This document shows, piece after piece, positions 24,683 to 33,212 of a stretch of DNA of 64,000 bases. This DNA comes from Bacillus sp. E(2018) (lineage in GTDB: Bacteria > Bacillota > Bacilli > Bacillales > Fictibacillaceae), in the NCBI RefSeq assembly GCF_005503015.1, contig NZ_SCOL01000001.1:1922001-1986000 (forward strand). The letters run 5' to 3'. Below the pieces are notes generated by a model. The model saw only the letters and a list, made by a program, of their open reading frames with translations. It did no database searches and was not told where the DNA came from. Position 1 is the stretch's first letter. Every line of letters begins with the position of its first letter. Both the position numbers and the translations under genes were made by a program.

Positions 24683-25468
24683 ATGAAAAAAACAAAAGAA
24701 TTATTTGTGTTCAATGCAGAAATGGCTCTGTTCTTGGCAGTGATGTCTTACAAAGCTTATATCGTTCACGATCTTTGTACGATTGAATTACCAAAGCATT
24801 ACGAGATGAAACGAGAGATTATTACCGATTCTGGTGAAACATTTGGGTTTATTGCTGAGTCAGAGGATTCCTTAGTAGTTTCTTTTCGGGGAACGAAGAC
24901 CATGGATAATGTAAGTTCATATCTGGATGTTTCTCAGGTTCCTTATACCTATGTGATGAATAGTGGTTTAACCCACCGTGGGATCACTAAAATTTACAGT
25001 ACATTTCGAGATTCTCTTTTAGAAGATATAAACCAGTACTATTCAGCTGATAAAAAACTACTTGTAACAGGTCATAGTCTTGGCGGAAGTCTAGCCGCTT
25101 TGTTTACGTTAGATGCTGCCGTTAACACAAACTTTCAGAATCCCATTCTCTATAGTTTTGCAAGTTTACCAATCGCTGATGAAAATTTCACAAAAAAGTT
25201 TTATAAAGAAGTAAAAAACAGCATTCGTGTTGTTAATATACACGATGCCATCTCAAATTGTATGACTCCTCTCTTTTTTAAGAATAAGCCCCTTTTAAAC
25301 CTCCCTATCGGACAGGAATACCAGCTTAATTTCAAGAATAGGCGATATATTCAAAACCATAGAATCCTCTGTTATATCCATTTTTTAAGCAAGCAATTTC
25401 CAATTGAATATAATGAACTTTACAATAAGTATCCAGGTTTTTTTCCTGATACCTCTCTTTGTGAATGA
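24683..25468 (+). CDS. Class 3 lipase-family alpha/beta hydrolase
   Basis: About 261 residues, no clear signal peptide. The nucleophile elbow GHSLGG places the catalytic serine at residue 132, the oxyanion-side block VVSFRGTKTMDNVSSYLDV is typical of fungal-type lipase_3 proteins, and INIHDAIS-like and QNHRILCYI segments probably supply Asp and His. It would hydrolyse an ester, perhaps a glyceride. The start at 24683 is chosen as the ATG nearest to an AAGGA; a GTG at 24665 is an alternative. Confidence 0.82.
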   Translation: MKKTKELFVFNAEMALFLAVMSYKAYIVHDLCTIELPKHYEMKREIITDSGETFGFIAESEDSLVVSFRGTKTMDNVSSYLDVSQVPYTYVMNSGLTHRGITKIYSTFRDSLLEDINQYYSADKKLLVTGHSLGGSLAALFTLDAAVNTNFQNPILYSFASLPIADENFTKKFYKEVKNSIRVVNIHDAISNCMTPLFFKNKPLLNLPIGQEYQLNFKNRRYIQNHRILCYIHFLSKQFPIEYNELYNKYPGFFPDTSLCE

Positions 25469-25491
25469 TTGATTCTATCCTTTTAACACGT

Positions 25492-25507
25492 GTTAAATGG
25501 GTTTATT
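25492..25507. promoter_or_regulatory. Perfect 16-bp palindrome downstream of the lipase gene
   Basis: TTTAACACGTGTTAAA is fully self-complementary with no loop, so it looks more like a protein-binding site than a terminator. It lies 24 bp after the lipase stop and 220 bp before the next gene. Confidence 0.3.
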
Positions 25508-25726
25508 TTTATGTAAGAAGATTTCTTATCCAATCCATTTATATCCCCTTTCTTTTTTAAAATGAAACTCCCTTATTAACGAGTTAGTCATTTTGTAACA
25601 AGAAATGTCATAATCCCCTACTTTTGAGGTGTAAGTTCACCTGCCCAAAAATAGAGAATGCGCTTCATGTCTAATTCATCCTTTATTGATAATATATAGA
25701 AATCATGAAGAGAAGGGAGTTTTACG

Positions 25727-26347
25727 ATGAAGAACCTACTTAGTAAGTTGGCACTCTTTTTTATGGTTGTGACTTTTTTATTCGTTCCAACGAAGGTTCA
25801 GGGTCATGGACTTTTAACTAAAGGAAGTCAAGGTTATGAGGTATCCATCCTACAAGAAAAACTAAAGGCACTTGGGTTATTCTATGGATCTGTTACGGGA
25901 TATTATGGTCCTATTACAGAAAGAGCTGTTGCTAATTTTCAGTATGAAACAAATCTTTCAGCAGATGGAGTTGCCGGCCCCTCTACCTTTTTAATGTTAC
26001 AAGATGTTGAACAGATGGCTCGTGTTGTTCATGGAGAGGCACGCGGCGAATCTTACTTAGGCAAAGTTTCCATAGCAGCTGTTATACTTAATCGTCTAGA
26101 AGATCCTGAATTCCCCAAAAATGTAAGTGATGTTATTCATCAAACGAACGCCTTTACCGCTGTGCATGATGGTCAATATCATCTACAGCCTTCCAGTTAT
26201 GCTTATCGTGCAGTGCTTGATGCGATGAAAGGTTGGGATCCCACTTACGGATCCGTCTATTATTACAACCCTGAACTCGCAACAGACACCTGGATTTTCT
26301 CAAGATCCTCCGTTACGAAGATCGGCAACCATCTCTTTGCGAAATAA
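25727..26347 (+). CDS. Cell wall hydrolase with peptidoglycan-binding domain (SleB-like)
   Basis: 206 residues: signal peptide (1-26), a PG_binding_1 domain at ~32-85 (GSQGYEVSILQEKLKALGLFYGSVTGYYGPITERAVANFQ) and a Hydrolase_2/SleB catalytic domain at ~93-206 (MARVVHGEARGESYLGKVSIAAVILNRL), where Glu in HGEAR is the catalytic residue. The architecture is that of spore cortex-lytic enzyme SleB and of YkvT/CwlJ relatives. A role in spore cortex or wall turnover is likely. No ypeB partner gene follows, so it is probably not SleB itself. Confidence 0.87.
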   Translation: MKNLLSKLALFFMVVTFLFVPTKVQGHGLLTKGSQGYEVSILQEKLKALGLFYGSVTGYYGPITERAVANFQYETNLSADGVAGPSTFLMLQDVEQMARVVHGEARGESYLGKVSIAAVILNRLEDPEFPKNVSDVIHQTNAFTAVHDGQYHLQPSSYAYRAVLDAMKGWDPTYGSVYYYNPELATDTWIFSRSSVTKIGNHLFAK

Positions 26348-26384
26348 ATGTGTCTGTAATAGTTGATGGGTGAGGTACAGTAGG

Positions 26385-26472
26385 TTTGTCGAAAATCGTT
26401 TAAATGATTTTTTCAGTGAATATATGGATAATTACCGTGAAATAAATGAAGGTTACCGTGAAATTATTTATT
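26385..26472. repeat. Dispersed 21-bp repeat array A (three copies plus head motif)
   Basis: Head TTTGTCGAAAATCG at 26385-26398, then three 21-bp units starting at 26410, 26431 and 26452. Units 2 and 3 contain TTACCGTGAAAT. The same head is found at 47145 with an identical 25-bp offset to its first unit. The array is intergenic, in a 240-bp gene-free stretch. Confidence 0.8.
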
Positions 26473-26539
26473 CTTAATTCCTTTGTTACGTTCAGCAAGA
26501 ACAAATTTTATATTCTGTCTGAAACTTACAAGTAAACAA

Positions 26540-26575
26540 AATGGTGTGCCCTTATCCAGAGGCACACCATTTTTC
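26540..26575. terminator. Bidirectional terminator
   Basis: AAATGGTGTGCC pairs with GGCACACCATTT around a 10-nt loop, with a T-run on the + side and ATTTTGTTT on the - side. It separates the SleB-like gene from the minus-strand gene at 26585. Confidence 0.85.
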
Positions 26576-26584
26576 TATCAGATA

Positions 26585-27502
26585 TTATTGAAATGTTTTA
26601 CTTACATGAATGAATTCTCGATAACCAGAGCGTGTCAGGTGATATGTGTCATCTAATAACCCGTCTCTTATTAATGAATTAAGTGTTTCTTCAGGAATAA
26701 CGTCAATCACTTGATCCATACGTTGATTCAGGTCTTCAAGTGATGCGTTCTTAAGTGTAACCGGGTTCATCATACGAACGATTCCTTCAATTCGAGAATC
26801 TCTTTTTTGGAAAAATTGAGGTGTTTTCTTAAACACATTTTGAATTCGATCTTTAAACTGATTTAATTCTTGTTTTGTGTTAAAGCTTTCTGTTTCTTTT
26901 TCTCTGATCTTCTCGTTAAAGTATGTCATTTCTTCCTTGCTTAACTGTGCTCGAGAAAACAGTTCATTATAGATCTGAGTTTTATCCATCTCGATCTTGG
27001 CTAGCTCTTCTTCTTTTATACGCTGCGTTTCCCAGATTTCTTCTTCATCTATTACTTCTTCTTTTGCTTCTTGTTCTTTTTCATCTTCTTCTGTTGCTTC
27101 TACTTCTTCTACTTCAGAAACAGGTACTTTGAGCTGTTCTTCCTTTTCCTCAAAAAGCTCAAGTTGCTCTTGTTCAGGCTCTTCCTCGACAACAGCAACT
27201 GCTGAGGTTGTCTCAAACGACTGAGCAGCTCTCTCTTTGGACGTGAAAGATTCAATCATCTTCTCTAACTTGCTGACCTTGTTAAAATAAATGAGTGAGA
27301 TGGTTATAGCGAACAACGAACTAAATACCGAAATAAAGTCTGAAAAGCGGAATACGAATGGTGCTGTTGCTATCTTATAAAAGATCAATAGAGCGAAAGC
27401 ACCGATGATAATAATCTTTAACCAGCTTTCACGATTCTTAAATTCTGCTGATTGTTCATTGTTTTTATTATTTTTATTTGATAAATTCTTTAGACGTTTC
27501 AT
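26585..27502 (-). CDS. Membrane protein with acidic coiled-coil cytoplasmic region, unknown function
   Basis: 305 residues. The N-terminus is basic and Asn-rich, followed by two membrane helices (~29-47 and ~53-71), then a very acidic Glu-rich linker (~100-165) and a helical C-terminal region that is probably a coiled coil with a small folded end (LIRDGLLDDTYHLTRSGYREFIHV, a winged-helix-like element). Resembles a membrane-tethered scaffold; I do not recognise a family. The antisense strand carries long spurious frames because of the GAA-rich linker. Confidence 0.7.
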   Translation of the reverse strand: MKRLKNLSNKNNKNNEQSAEFKNRESWLKIIIIGAFALLIFYKIATAPFVFRFSDFISVFSSLFAITISLIYFNKVSKLEKMIESFTSKERAAQSFETTSAVAVVEEEPEQEQLELFEEKEEQLKVPVSEVEEVEATEEDEKEQEAKEEVIDEEEIWETQRIKEEELAKIEMDKTQIYNELFSRAQLSKEEMTYFNEKIREKETESFNTKQELNQFKDRIQNVFKKTPQFFQKRDSRIEGIVRMMNPVTLKNASLEDLNQRMDQVIDVIPEETLNSLIRDGLLDDTYHLTRSGYREFIHVSKTFQ

Positions 27503-27628
27503 ATTCTTACCTCTTTCATAGAGATTGTCGTGCAGCTTTTTATTTTAAACGAAATATGTAAAAGTGGAAAGGAAAAGGAACATTTCATCATGTAATTATC
27601 ATGTGTGTAACATACATTTTAAAGTTTT

Positions 27629-27642
27629 AGGACATATGTCCT
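27629..27642. promoter_or_regulatory. Perfect palindrome upstream of the YdcZ-Crp operon
   Basis: AGGACATATGTCCT is fully symmetric and lies 62 bp upstream of the first gene start, near the expected -35. This is the size and position of a Crp/Fnr-type activator site, and the operon encodes such a regulator. Confidence 0.5.
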
Positions 27643-27703
27643 TCCCAATAGATTCACTTCTATTCTTTAATGGTTATAGAATTTTTAATTGGGAAGTGAT
27701 GAC

Positions 27704-28129
27704 ATGAAAGGAATAGTGTTTGCTTTTTTAGCCGGCGCCTTTATTACTCTGCAAGGGGTTTCGAATGCAAGAATCAGTCAAAACATAGGGTCATGGCAGG
27801 CAGCAACGATTACTCAATTGACTGGCTTTATTGCAGCCGTTCTCATTGTATTGATCGTAAAGGATCAAAAATGGAAACAATTTAAGAAAGTGCGACCTAT
27901 TTATCTAACTGGAGGGTCATTTGCGGCAGTCGTAATCTATGGCAATATTTACGGCATCCACTCTATAGGCGTAACGCTAACGATTGCTGTAATCTTAATA
28001 TCGCAGCTAGCAATCACATTTTTAATCGACGGAAAAGGCTGGTTTGGCGTATTGAAAAAAGAGATGAAGGTTCCACAATTTATTGGGATCGCGATGATGA
28101 TCGCTGGAGTTGTTATTTTGAAATTTTAA
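27704..28129 (+). CDS. DMT-family membrane protein, YdcZ (DUF606) type, first copy
   Basis: 141 residues and five predicted helices; half-size DMT protein that must pair with itself or a partner. Motifs MKGIVFAFLAGAFITLQGVSNARIS and TIAVILISQLAITFLID are DUF606 hallmarks. A second YdcZ gene follows two genes downstream, so the two halves probably form a heterodimeric transporter. Start ATG 27704 has GGGAAG upstream; the TTG at 27689 is unlikely. Substrate unknown. Confidence 0.83.
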   Translation: MKGIVFAFLAGAFITLQGVSNARISQNIGSWQAATITQLTGFIAAVLIVLIVKDQKWKQFKKVRPIYLTGGSFAAVVIYGNIYGIHSIGVTLTIAVILISQLAITFLIDGKGWFGVLKKEMKVPQFIGIAMMIAGVVILKF

Positions 28130-28156
28130 AGGAGAATGAGATGAGGTGATTGGAAA

Positions 28157-28861
28157 ATGAGAGAAATTCACGATACTGAGCTGCTTCAACACTATTTGGG
28201 GACTTTTGAGATTAAACCAATCTTAAATGATGAACTTCTACCTTACCTAACTTTATATAGTTATAATCATGGTGAATTGATCTGTACACAAGGTGATCCT
28301 TATAACCATCTATACTTGTTAGTAAAGGGAAAACTTAAAATTTTCAACACATCACCTGAAGGCAGAACACTCATTCTTTCATTTAAAACACCTTTGGATG
28401 TTGTCGGAGATATTGAATATGTGCAAGGTACGGACTTTATCAATACGGTTGAGGCGGTCTCTGAAGTGCATATGATTGCGATTCATCATCGCTGGTTAAA
28501 AAAGTTTGCGAGCGATCATACGCCGCTCTTAAAATTTCTGTTAAACGTGATCACTAAGAAGTTTTACGTAAAATCAAGTTCTTTAAGTTTTAATCTACTA
28601 TATCCGGTTGAAGTTCGTTTTGCGAGCTATCTTCTGTCGGTTTGTTTTGACGAAGGAGATGCTTTGTATAGTGGCAAACTTAGTACGAGTCATCTTATAG
28701 ATGCCGCTAACCTAATCGGCACAAGTTATCGACACTTGAACCGTGTCATCCAACATCTTTCTAAAGAAGGGCTAGTGGAACGGCATAAAGGTTTTATTGA
28801 AGTGAAGAATCGAGAAGGCTTAAGCGAACTAGCGAATCATCGGAATATATACGAAAAATAA
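28157..28861 (+). CDS. Crp/Fnr-family transcriptional regulator (YeiL-like)
   Basis: 234 residues. An N-terminal cyclic nucleotide-binding-type beta-barrel (GELICTQGDPYNHLYLLVKGKLKIFNTSPEGRTLILSFKTPLDVVGDIE) is followed by a long helix and a C-terminal HTH (STSHLIDAANLIGTSYRHLNRVIQHLSKEGLVERHKGFIEV). E. coli YeiL belongs to this group. It sits between two YdcZ transporter genes and is likely the activator of the operon via the palindrome at 27629. The effector is unknown. Confidence 0.85.
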   Translation: MREIHDTELLQHYLGTFEIKPILNDELLPYLTLYSYNHGELICTQGDPYNHLYLLVKGKLKIFNTSPEGRTLILSFKTPLDVVGDIEYVQGTDFINTVEAVSEVHMIAIHHRWLKKFASDHTPLLKFLLNVITKKFYVKSSSLSFNLLYPVEVRFASYLLSVCFDEGDALYSGKLSTSHLIDAANLIGTSYRHLNRVIQHLSKEGLVERHKGFIEVKNREGLSELANHRNIYEK

Positions 28862-28874
28862 AGGAGCGTTCATT

Positions 28875-29375
28875 ATGCTTATCGGTTTACTCTTTGCTAT
28901 TCTGGCAGGCGTACTTGTTGGTCTGCAAAATATTTTTAATACACGAGTCAATGACCATGCCGGAACATGGTCGACTACGGCACTTGTGCTGGGTTTGGGC
29001 TTTCTAGCATCTATGACACTAGGTGTTGTTTTTGAAGGAAAAGAATTATTTGTTCTTAAGAATATGGAAACTTGGTTTTGGTTCAGTGGATTGATCGGAG
29101 TAGGTGTTGTTGTATGTCTAGTTCAAGGCACAAAACTACTTGGTCCAACATTCGCCATTTCTATCGTTCTTACGTCACAGCTCGGCTCAGCTCTCATGTG
29201 GGATTCACTTGGCTTGTTCGGTGTAGAGAAAATTCCGTTTACTTCTCAGCAGCTTTTAGGAGTCCTCGTTATTATCGGCGGAGTAATCGTGTTTAAGTTT
29301 GGTGGAAGCCAACAGAAAGAGCAACCAGTTCAACCTACTCAAAGACAATTGAAGGAACAAGTTACGGGGAGATAA
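28875..29375 (+). CDS. DMT-family membrane protein, YdcZ (DUF606) type, second copy
   Basis: 166 residues, five predicted helices and a Gln/Glu-rich cytosolic tail. LIGLLFAILAGVLVGLQNIFNTRVNDHAG and TFAISIVLTSQLGSALMWDSLG repeat the pattern of the first copy, so the pair would make one complete transporter. It starts 13 bp after the Crp-type gene stop with AAAGGAG, and the operon ends at the hairpin at 29366. Confidence 0.83.
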   Translation: MLIGLLFAILAGVLVGLQNIFNTRVNDHAGTWSTTALVLGLGFLASMTLGVVFEGKELFVLKNMETWFWFSGLIGVGVVVCLVQGTKLLGPTFAISIVLTSQLGSALMWDSLGLFGVEKIPFTSQQLLGVLVIIGGVIVFKFGGSQQKEQPVQPTQRQLKEQVTGR

Positions 29376-29392
29376 AATATCTCTCCTTTTTT
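29366..29392 (+). terminator. Terminator of the YdcZ-Crp operon
   Basis: GGGGAGATA pairs with TATCTCTCC (one G-U) around AAA and is followed by six T. It overlaps the last codons of the second YdcZ gene. Confidence 0.85.
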
Positions 29393-29565
29393 GTATAGCC
29401 AATTACTTCTTCCTACTTATTACCTCCTTAGTTTTTAAATTTCCACAACTATATCCTCAGCTGAATTCTTTAAGATAGGTAGTACCCTCTATTAATTTCC
29501 AATTCATCATACTGTAAACTTATTGTATATCATTTTTTAAAAATTCAAATTACGGAGGTATTACA

Positions 29566-30633
29566 TTGAAAGCAAAAAGAAAAATTCTTTCGGTGACGTT
29601 GACTGGCATGTTGGCTTTTAGTGCTCTAAATGCAGCTACTTCACCTGCACAAGCTGTTGGAAATGGTCCAGGTACAGGAAATGGTTCTATACAAACGTCT
29701 ATTCTACATACTTATGAAGAACTTGTTGATACGTTAAAAACACTAGATGCTAAACAAGATGCTATGAAACTTGAAGTAATCGGTCAAACGGTAAAAGGTC
29801 GAGATATCTATATGGCGAAGTACATATCTAATCCAAGTAATCCCACCATTCTTTTCTTAACTCAACAACACGGTAACGAGCAACTTACAACTGAAGGTGC
29901 GTTAGAGTTTATGAAACATCTCGGTACGAATAAAACAAAAGGTGTGTTGAACAATGTAAATGTGTTAGTCATACCGATGCTTAATGCTGATGGGGCGATG
30001 GGTGATGTAAACTTTTCTCTTGAAGATTACTTAGCGGATGGTGACCGCCACCTGACTCGTTATAATGCCAATGAAGTTGACTTGAACCGCGAACATGATA
30101 AGCCAACAAGTGAAATGGAGCGTGAAGCTCGTGTACTGCATGAAAATGTGTTTGCTAAATATAACATTGATTACATGATAGATTTACATCACCAAGGAAC
30201 GCTAAGTGAAACGGATGGCCAACTTGTTTCGGGATCTATGCTTTATCCTACTAATGCAAAAGTGAAGCCAGAAGTCGTTGAGAAGTCTAAACGATTAGGT
30301 GCTGTTGTATTTAATGCCATTCATCATACGGGATGGGGACATATCGGAAAGTACGATGGCGGTTCTGGTGAAAACATCGGTCGCAACGGTGCTGCTGTTC
30401 GTTATGACATTTCTACTCTCCTTTTTGAAATGCGCGGAATGTCTGATCATTATAGAGAAGATTATGCGCTTGGGCAAAAGAGTAATGGCTATTTGATCAA
30501 ACAGACGGTTATAACATTAGATGCTGCGGTTCGTGCCATCTCAGACGGGTCAATCAACACAACGGATGCTAGTTTCTGGGATACGCTTCCTCAACAAACA
30601 AATCGTTCTGGTGAAGTTGAAGAAGACGAGTAA
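29566..30633 (+). CDS. Secreted M14-family zinc carboxypeptidase
   Basis: 355 residues, TTG start with GGAGG 7 nt upstream. A signal peptide (~1-31) precedes a GNGPGTGNG spacer. The M14 zinc site is intact: H102 and E105 in QQHGNEQ, and the second His in DLHHQG (208-209). The general base is Glu-288 in LLFEMRG. It would release C-terminal residues from peptides or peptidoglycan outside the cell. The Glu/Asp-rich tail is short. Flanked by terminators, single-gene unit. Confidence 0.88.
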   Translation: MKAKRKILSVTLTGMLAFSALNAATSPAQAVGNGPGTGNGSIQTSILHTYEELVDTLKTLDAKQDAMKLEVIGQTVKGRDIYMAKYISNPSNPTILFLTQQHGNEQLTTEGALEFMKHLGTNKTKGVLNNVNVLVIPMLNADGAMGDVNFSLEDYLADGDRHLTRYNANEVDLNREHDKPTSEMEREARVLHENVFAKYNIDYMIDLHHQGTLSETDGQLVSGSMLYPTNAKVKPEVVEKSKRLGAVVFNAIHHTGWGHIGKYDGGSGENIGRNGAAVRYDISTLLFEMRGMSDHYREDYALGQKSNGYLIKQTVITLDAAVRAISDGSINTTDASFWDTLPQQTNRSGEVEEDE

Positions 30634-30650
30634 AAAAAATCAGAAACACA

Positions 30651-30683
30651 ACAAAAACACCTCAAAGAATTGAGGTGTTTTTG
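30651..30683. terminator. Bidirectional terminator between M14 and NlpC/P60 genes
   Basis: ACAAAAACACCTCA pairs with TGAGGTGTTTTTGT around 5-6 nt; symmetric A/T arms serve both convergent genes. Confidence 0.88.
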
Positions 30684-30693
30684 TTTAGTCGTT

Positions 30694-31347
30694 TTATTCG
30701 TAGCTTTTTGCTCCAATATAGTTTTCTGACCAGTAAGAGCTGTTCAGTTCCGCTGTTGTTACGCCTTTTGAAGAAGAAGCGTGTACAAATTGGTCGTTTC
30801 CGATATATACTCCTGCATGACTCGGTCCATCACCTTCGAGATTGAAGAATACGATATCTCCTACAGCTGGTGAATCGACTTTTGTTCCTTCTGCGTAAAT
30901 ATCATCGACGGTACGAGGCAACTCAACATTTTCCGCTTCATTAAAGATATATTGTAAGTATCCGCTGCAATCAAATCCGTCTGGTGATTCTCCACCCCAC
31001 TTATAAGGTGTTCCTTCATATTTTTTAGCCACTTCAACGATTGAAGAGTTACTTTCTGAAGCATCAATTCCTAGCGATTTAAATGTTTCATCACCTGCGA
31101 TACCATCCACTGAGATTCCTTTATCTGCTTGAAATTTCTTCACCGCATCTGTTGTATAATCACCATAATAATCGGTTGTTTTGCTATATGAAAAATATCC
31201 TTTTTTGTCTAATGTTTGTTGGAGGTCTTGTACATCTGAATGCTGCGTCCCAGGTTTCAGCGTTTGATCACCAAGAGCGGCTTCCCCCACTATTGGATTG
31301 AACGCCACTACACCTGCTATTGCTAATCCTGCTGCTGCTTTTTTCAA
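30694..31347 (-). CDS. NlpC/P60 cell wall endopeptidase with peptidoglycan-binding domain
   Basis: 217 residues: signal peptide (1-24, GEAA), PG_binding_1 domain ~32-94 (HSDVQDLQQTLDKKGYFSYSKTTDYYGDYTTDAVKKFQADKG), and an NlpC/P60 domain ~103-217. The catalytic triad is Cys-127 (DCSGY), His-177 (SHAGVYIG) and His-189 (VHAS). It probably cleaves gamma-D-Glu-diaminopimelate bonds in stem peptides, as LytE/LytF and CwlS do. Secreted; upstream the 260-bp gene-free stretch holds an ACCTGT/ACAGGT inverted repeat (31377-31397). Confidence 0.9.
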   Translation of the reverse strand: MKKAAAGLAIAGVVAFNPIVGEAALGDQTLKPGTQHSDVQDLQQTLDKKGYFSYSKTTDYYGDYTTDAVKKFQADKGISVDGIAGDETFKSLGIDASESNSSIVEVAKKYEGTPYKWGGESPDGFDCSGYLQYIFNEAENVELPRTVDDIYAEGTKVDSPAVGDIVFFNLEGDGPSHAGVYIGNDQFVHASSSKGVTTAELNSSYWSENYIGAKSYE

Positions 31348-31608
31348 AGTAACATCCCCTTTTCTTATTTAATCTGACCTGTCCCATACTAACAGGTGTA
31401 GATGACAAAGACATTGTGAAGGAATTACAGCGGTTTAACAATTTTCTGCAGAATGTATGATAAATTACACATTGTAATATTTGAAAAATAACGACGTTTT
31501 AAGAATGAAGGAAGCAAATTTTTGTGCATTGTGGACAAATAGAAGGAAAGATTAGCCGTATTCTGTATAGAGTATATAAAGGGCAAATAAGGGTAAGGAG
31601 GCATCTAT

Positions 31609-31902
31609 TTGGAGTTCCCGTTCATTCTTACTAACTTTTGGGATGCATTGATTGCTATACCCGCCATCATCATCATGATTGAAATCCTCAAGATCTTCTT
31701 TCCTTATATCTCTGCTTGGATACCAACGATCGCCTGTATGCTAGGCTTAATCATATCTGTTTTAATTGCACATCCGCATAGTCTTTGGACTGGTATCGTA
31801 ATGGGAATCATCTATGGAGTTGCTGCAGTTGGATCTTACTCAAGTTTTGTTTATGTCATTTATAACTATCGAGATAAGAAGCCTCACAATCCTTATAAAT
31901 AG
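31609..31902 (+). CDS. Small membrane protein, holin-like topology
   Basis: 97 residues from a TTG start with AAGGAGG 7 nt upstream. Three predicted membrane helices, the last two separated by a short turn (HPHSLW), and a basic tail (NYRDKKPHNPYK). The size and charge layout resemble phage holins, but no phage genes are nearby, so the likeness may be superficial. It is cotranscribed with nothing and ends at a hairpin. Confidence 0.6.
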   Translation: MEFPFILTNFWDALIAIPAIIIMIEILKIFFPYISAWIPTIACMLGLIISVLIAHPHSLWTGIVMGIIYGVAAVGSYSSFVYVIYNYRDKKPHNPYK

Positions 31903-31916
31903 TTGATTGCTTGGAT

Positions 31917-31957
31917 AAGTTCGTTTACGTTTAGTACATAACTTAACGAACTTTTTT
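31917..31957 (+). terminator. Terminator of the small membrane protein gene
   Basis: AAGTTCGTT pairs with AACGAACTT around a 19-nt loop and is followed by six T. Confidence 0.7.
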
Positions 31958-31971
31958 ATGAGGAGAATGAA

Positions 31972-32820
31972 ATGAACAGAAAAACAGCCATTGTAACCGG
32001 CACTTCTAGCGGGTTTGGTATGTATTGTGCAATTGAACTTGCAAAGGCCGGTTTCAATGTAGTGAGTACGATGCGAAATGTAAGTCGTGCGGAAGCTCTA
32101 TTAAAGTTGGCAGACGAAAACAAGGTAAGTGACCAGATTTATCTTCATGTTCTGGACGTAACATCAACAGAATCTATTCAAACATTTAAAGACTTCATCA
32201 AAGAGCTTCCTACCATTGATGTTTTAGTAAATAATGCGGGGTTTGCACTTGGCGGTTTTTCAGAAGAACTATCAATCAATGAATATCGTCTGCAGTTTGA
32301 GACAAATGTATTTGGTGTTATGGCAGTTACCCAATCCGTCCTTCCCTTCATGCGTAAAAACAAGCGAGGACGCATCATTAATATGAGCAGCATCTCTGGA
32401 AAGTTTGGTTTTCCTGGTCTATCACCTTATACGGCATCAAAGCACGCGTTGGAAGGATACAGCGAAAGTTTGCGTTTAGAACTGCGACCGTTCGGAATAG
32501 ATGTCGTTCTTATAGAACCTGGATCTTATCAAACAAACATTTGGTCTTCGATTGACAACTTGACGATCGATTCTCAGTCTCCTTATTCCTTTTATATGGA
32601 TGCACTTTTAAAAAACATGCAAAACAGCAAAGTAGATCATGGGAATCCTATCGATGTCGCAAAACTTGTAACTAAGCTTGCTATCTCCACAAAAACTCCT
32701 AAGCTCCGTTATCCGATTGGCAAAGGTGTGAGATTAACGATACGGCTAAAAAGCATCCTCCCATGGAAGATACTAGAAAGATTAATTACAATGAGATTAG
32801 TAGGAAACAAAAAGAGGTAG
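31972..32820 (+). CDS. Short-chain dehydrogenase/reductase (SDR)
   Basis: 282 residues. The N-terminal cofactor motif TGTSSGFGMY (TGxxxGxG) and NNAG (NNAGFALGG), then the catalytic Ser-Tyr-Lys as SSISG...YTASK, are complete. RVEALLK-like Arg residues after strand 2 (STMRNVSRAEA) suggest NADP. Classical SDR of about 250 core residues with a C-terminal extension. It would oxidise or reduce a carbonyl/hydroxyl substrate that cannot be named. AGGAG lies close upstream of the ATG. Confidence 0.88.
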   Translation: MNRKTAIVTGTSSGFGMYCAIELAKAGFNVVSTMRNVSRAEALLKLADENKVSDQIYLHVLDVTSTESIQTFKDFIKELPTIDVLVNNAGFALGGFSEELSINEYRLQFETNVFGVMAVTQSVLPFMRKNKRGRIINMSSISGKFGFPGLSPYTASKHALEGYSESLRLELRPFGIDVVLIEPGSYQTNIWSSIDNLTIDSQSPYSFYMDALLKNMQNSKVDHGNPIDVAKLVTKLAISTKTPKLRYPIGKGVRLTIRLKSILPWKILERLITMRLVGNKKR

Positions 32821-32840
32821 TCATCCGAGACTGCCTTTTT
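32815..32840 (+). terminator. Terminator of the SDR gene
   Basis: AGGTAGTC pairs with GACTGCCT (one G-U) around six bases and is followed by TTTTT; it overlaps the stop codon. Confidence 0.8.
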
Positions 32841-33177
32841 ATGATGTTTGATCATGATTGCTCTTAAAATGAGCATTAAATTGGCCACGAAGCATCCCTT
32901 TAAGCAAATTCTTTTCTGATTGTTTTTCTTTTCCCTTCTTCATCTCAGTTCTAATTTCATGTGTTTGTACTCCGTCTTCTCGTTTATTTGCAATCTCAAC
33001 CAGCTTCTCAATATCCGAAAATGAATATTTCCTCGTCCCTTTTTCAGTACGTTCTGGGAAAATCAATTTTCTTTCTTCGTAATAACGAATCTGTCTGAAT
33101 GACAATCCTGTTAACTCACTTACAATACCTATTGAAATAACCTTCTTATCTTTATATGGTGTATTTTCAAAAGACAT
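32839..33177 (-). CDS. tnrA: MerR-family nitrogen regulator TnrA
   Basis: 112 residues. The sequence [31 protein letters not shown]...[26 protein letters not shown] is near-identical in pattern to B. subtilis TnrA, and the C-terminal [10 protein letters not shown] tail is the segment through which feedback-inhibited glutamine synthetase captures TnrA. TnrA activates or represses nitrogen genes when nitrogen is limiting. GlnR differs by its longer C-terminus. A SigA promoter with a TnrA-type site lies upstream, implying autoactivation. Confidence 0.93.
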   Translation of the reverse strand: MSFENTPYKDKKVISIGIVSELTGLSFRQIRYYEERKLIFPERTEKGTRKYSFSDIEKLVEIANKREDGVQTHEIRTEMKKGKEKQSEKNLLKGMLRGQFNAHFKSNHDQTS

Positions 33178-33212
33178 AGTGTAGCCACTCCTTCGCCCTA
33201 CCCCCTCTTTTT

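Noticed and set aside
26923..27224. Plus-strand Leu/Ser-rich frames opposite the gene at 26585
   Set aside because: They are the antisense of the GAA/GAG-rich acidic linker; low complexity and no start site.
31609..31902. Phage holin and hence a prophage remnant
   Set aside because: Topology alone is weak evidence; no endolysin, capsid, integrase or attachment sites are nearby.
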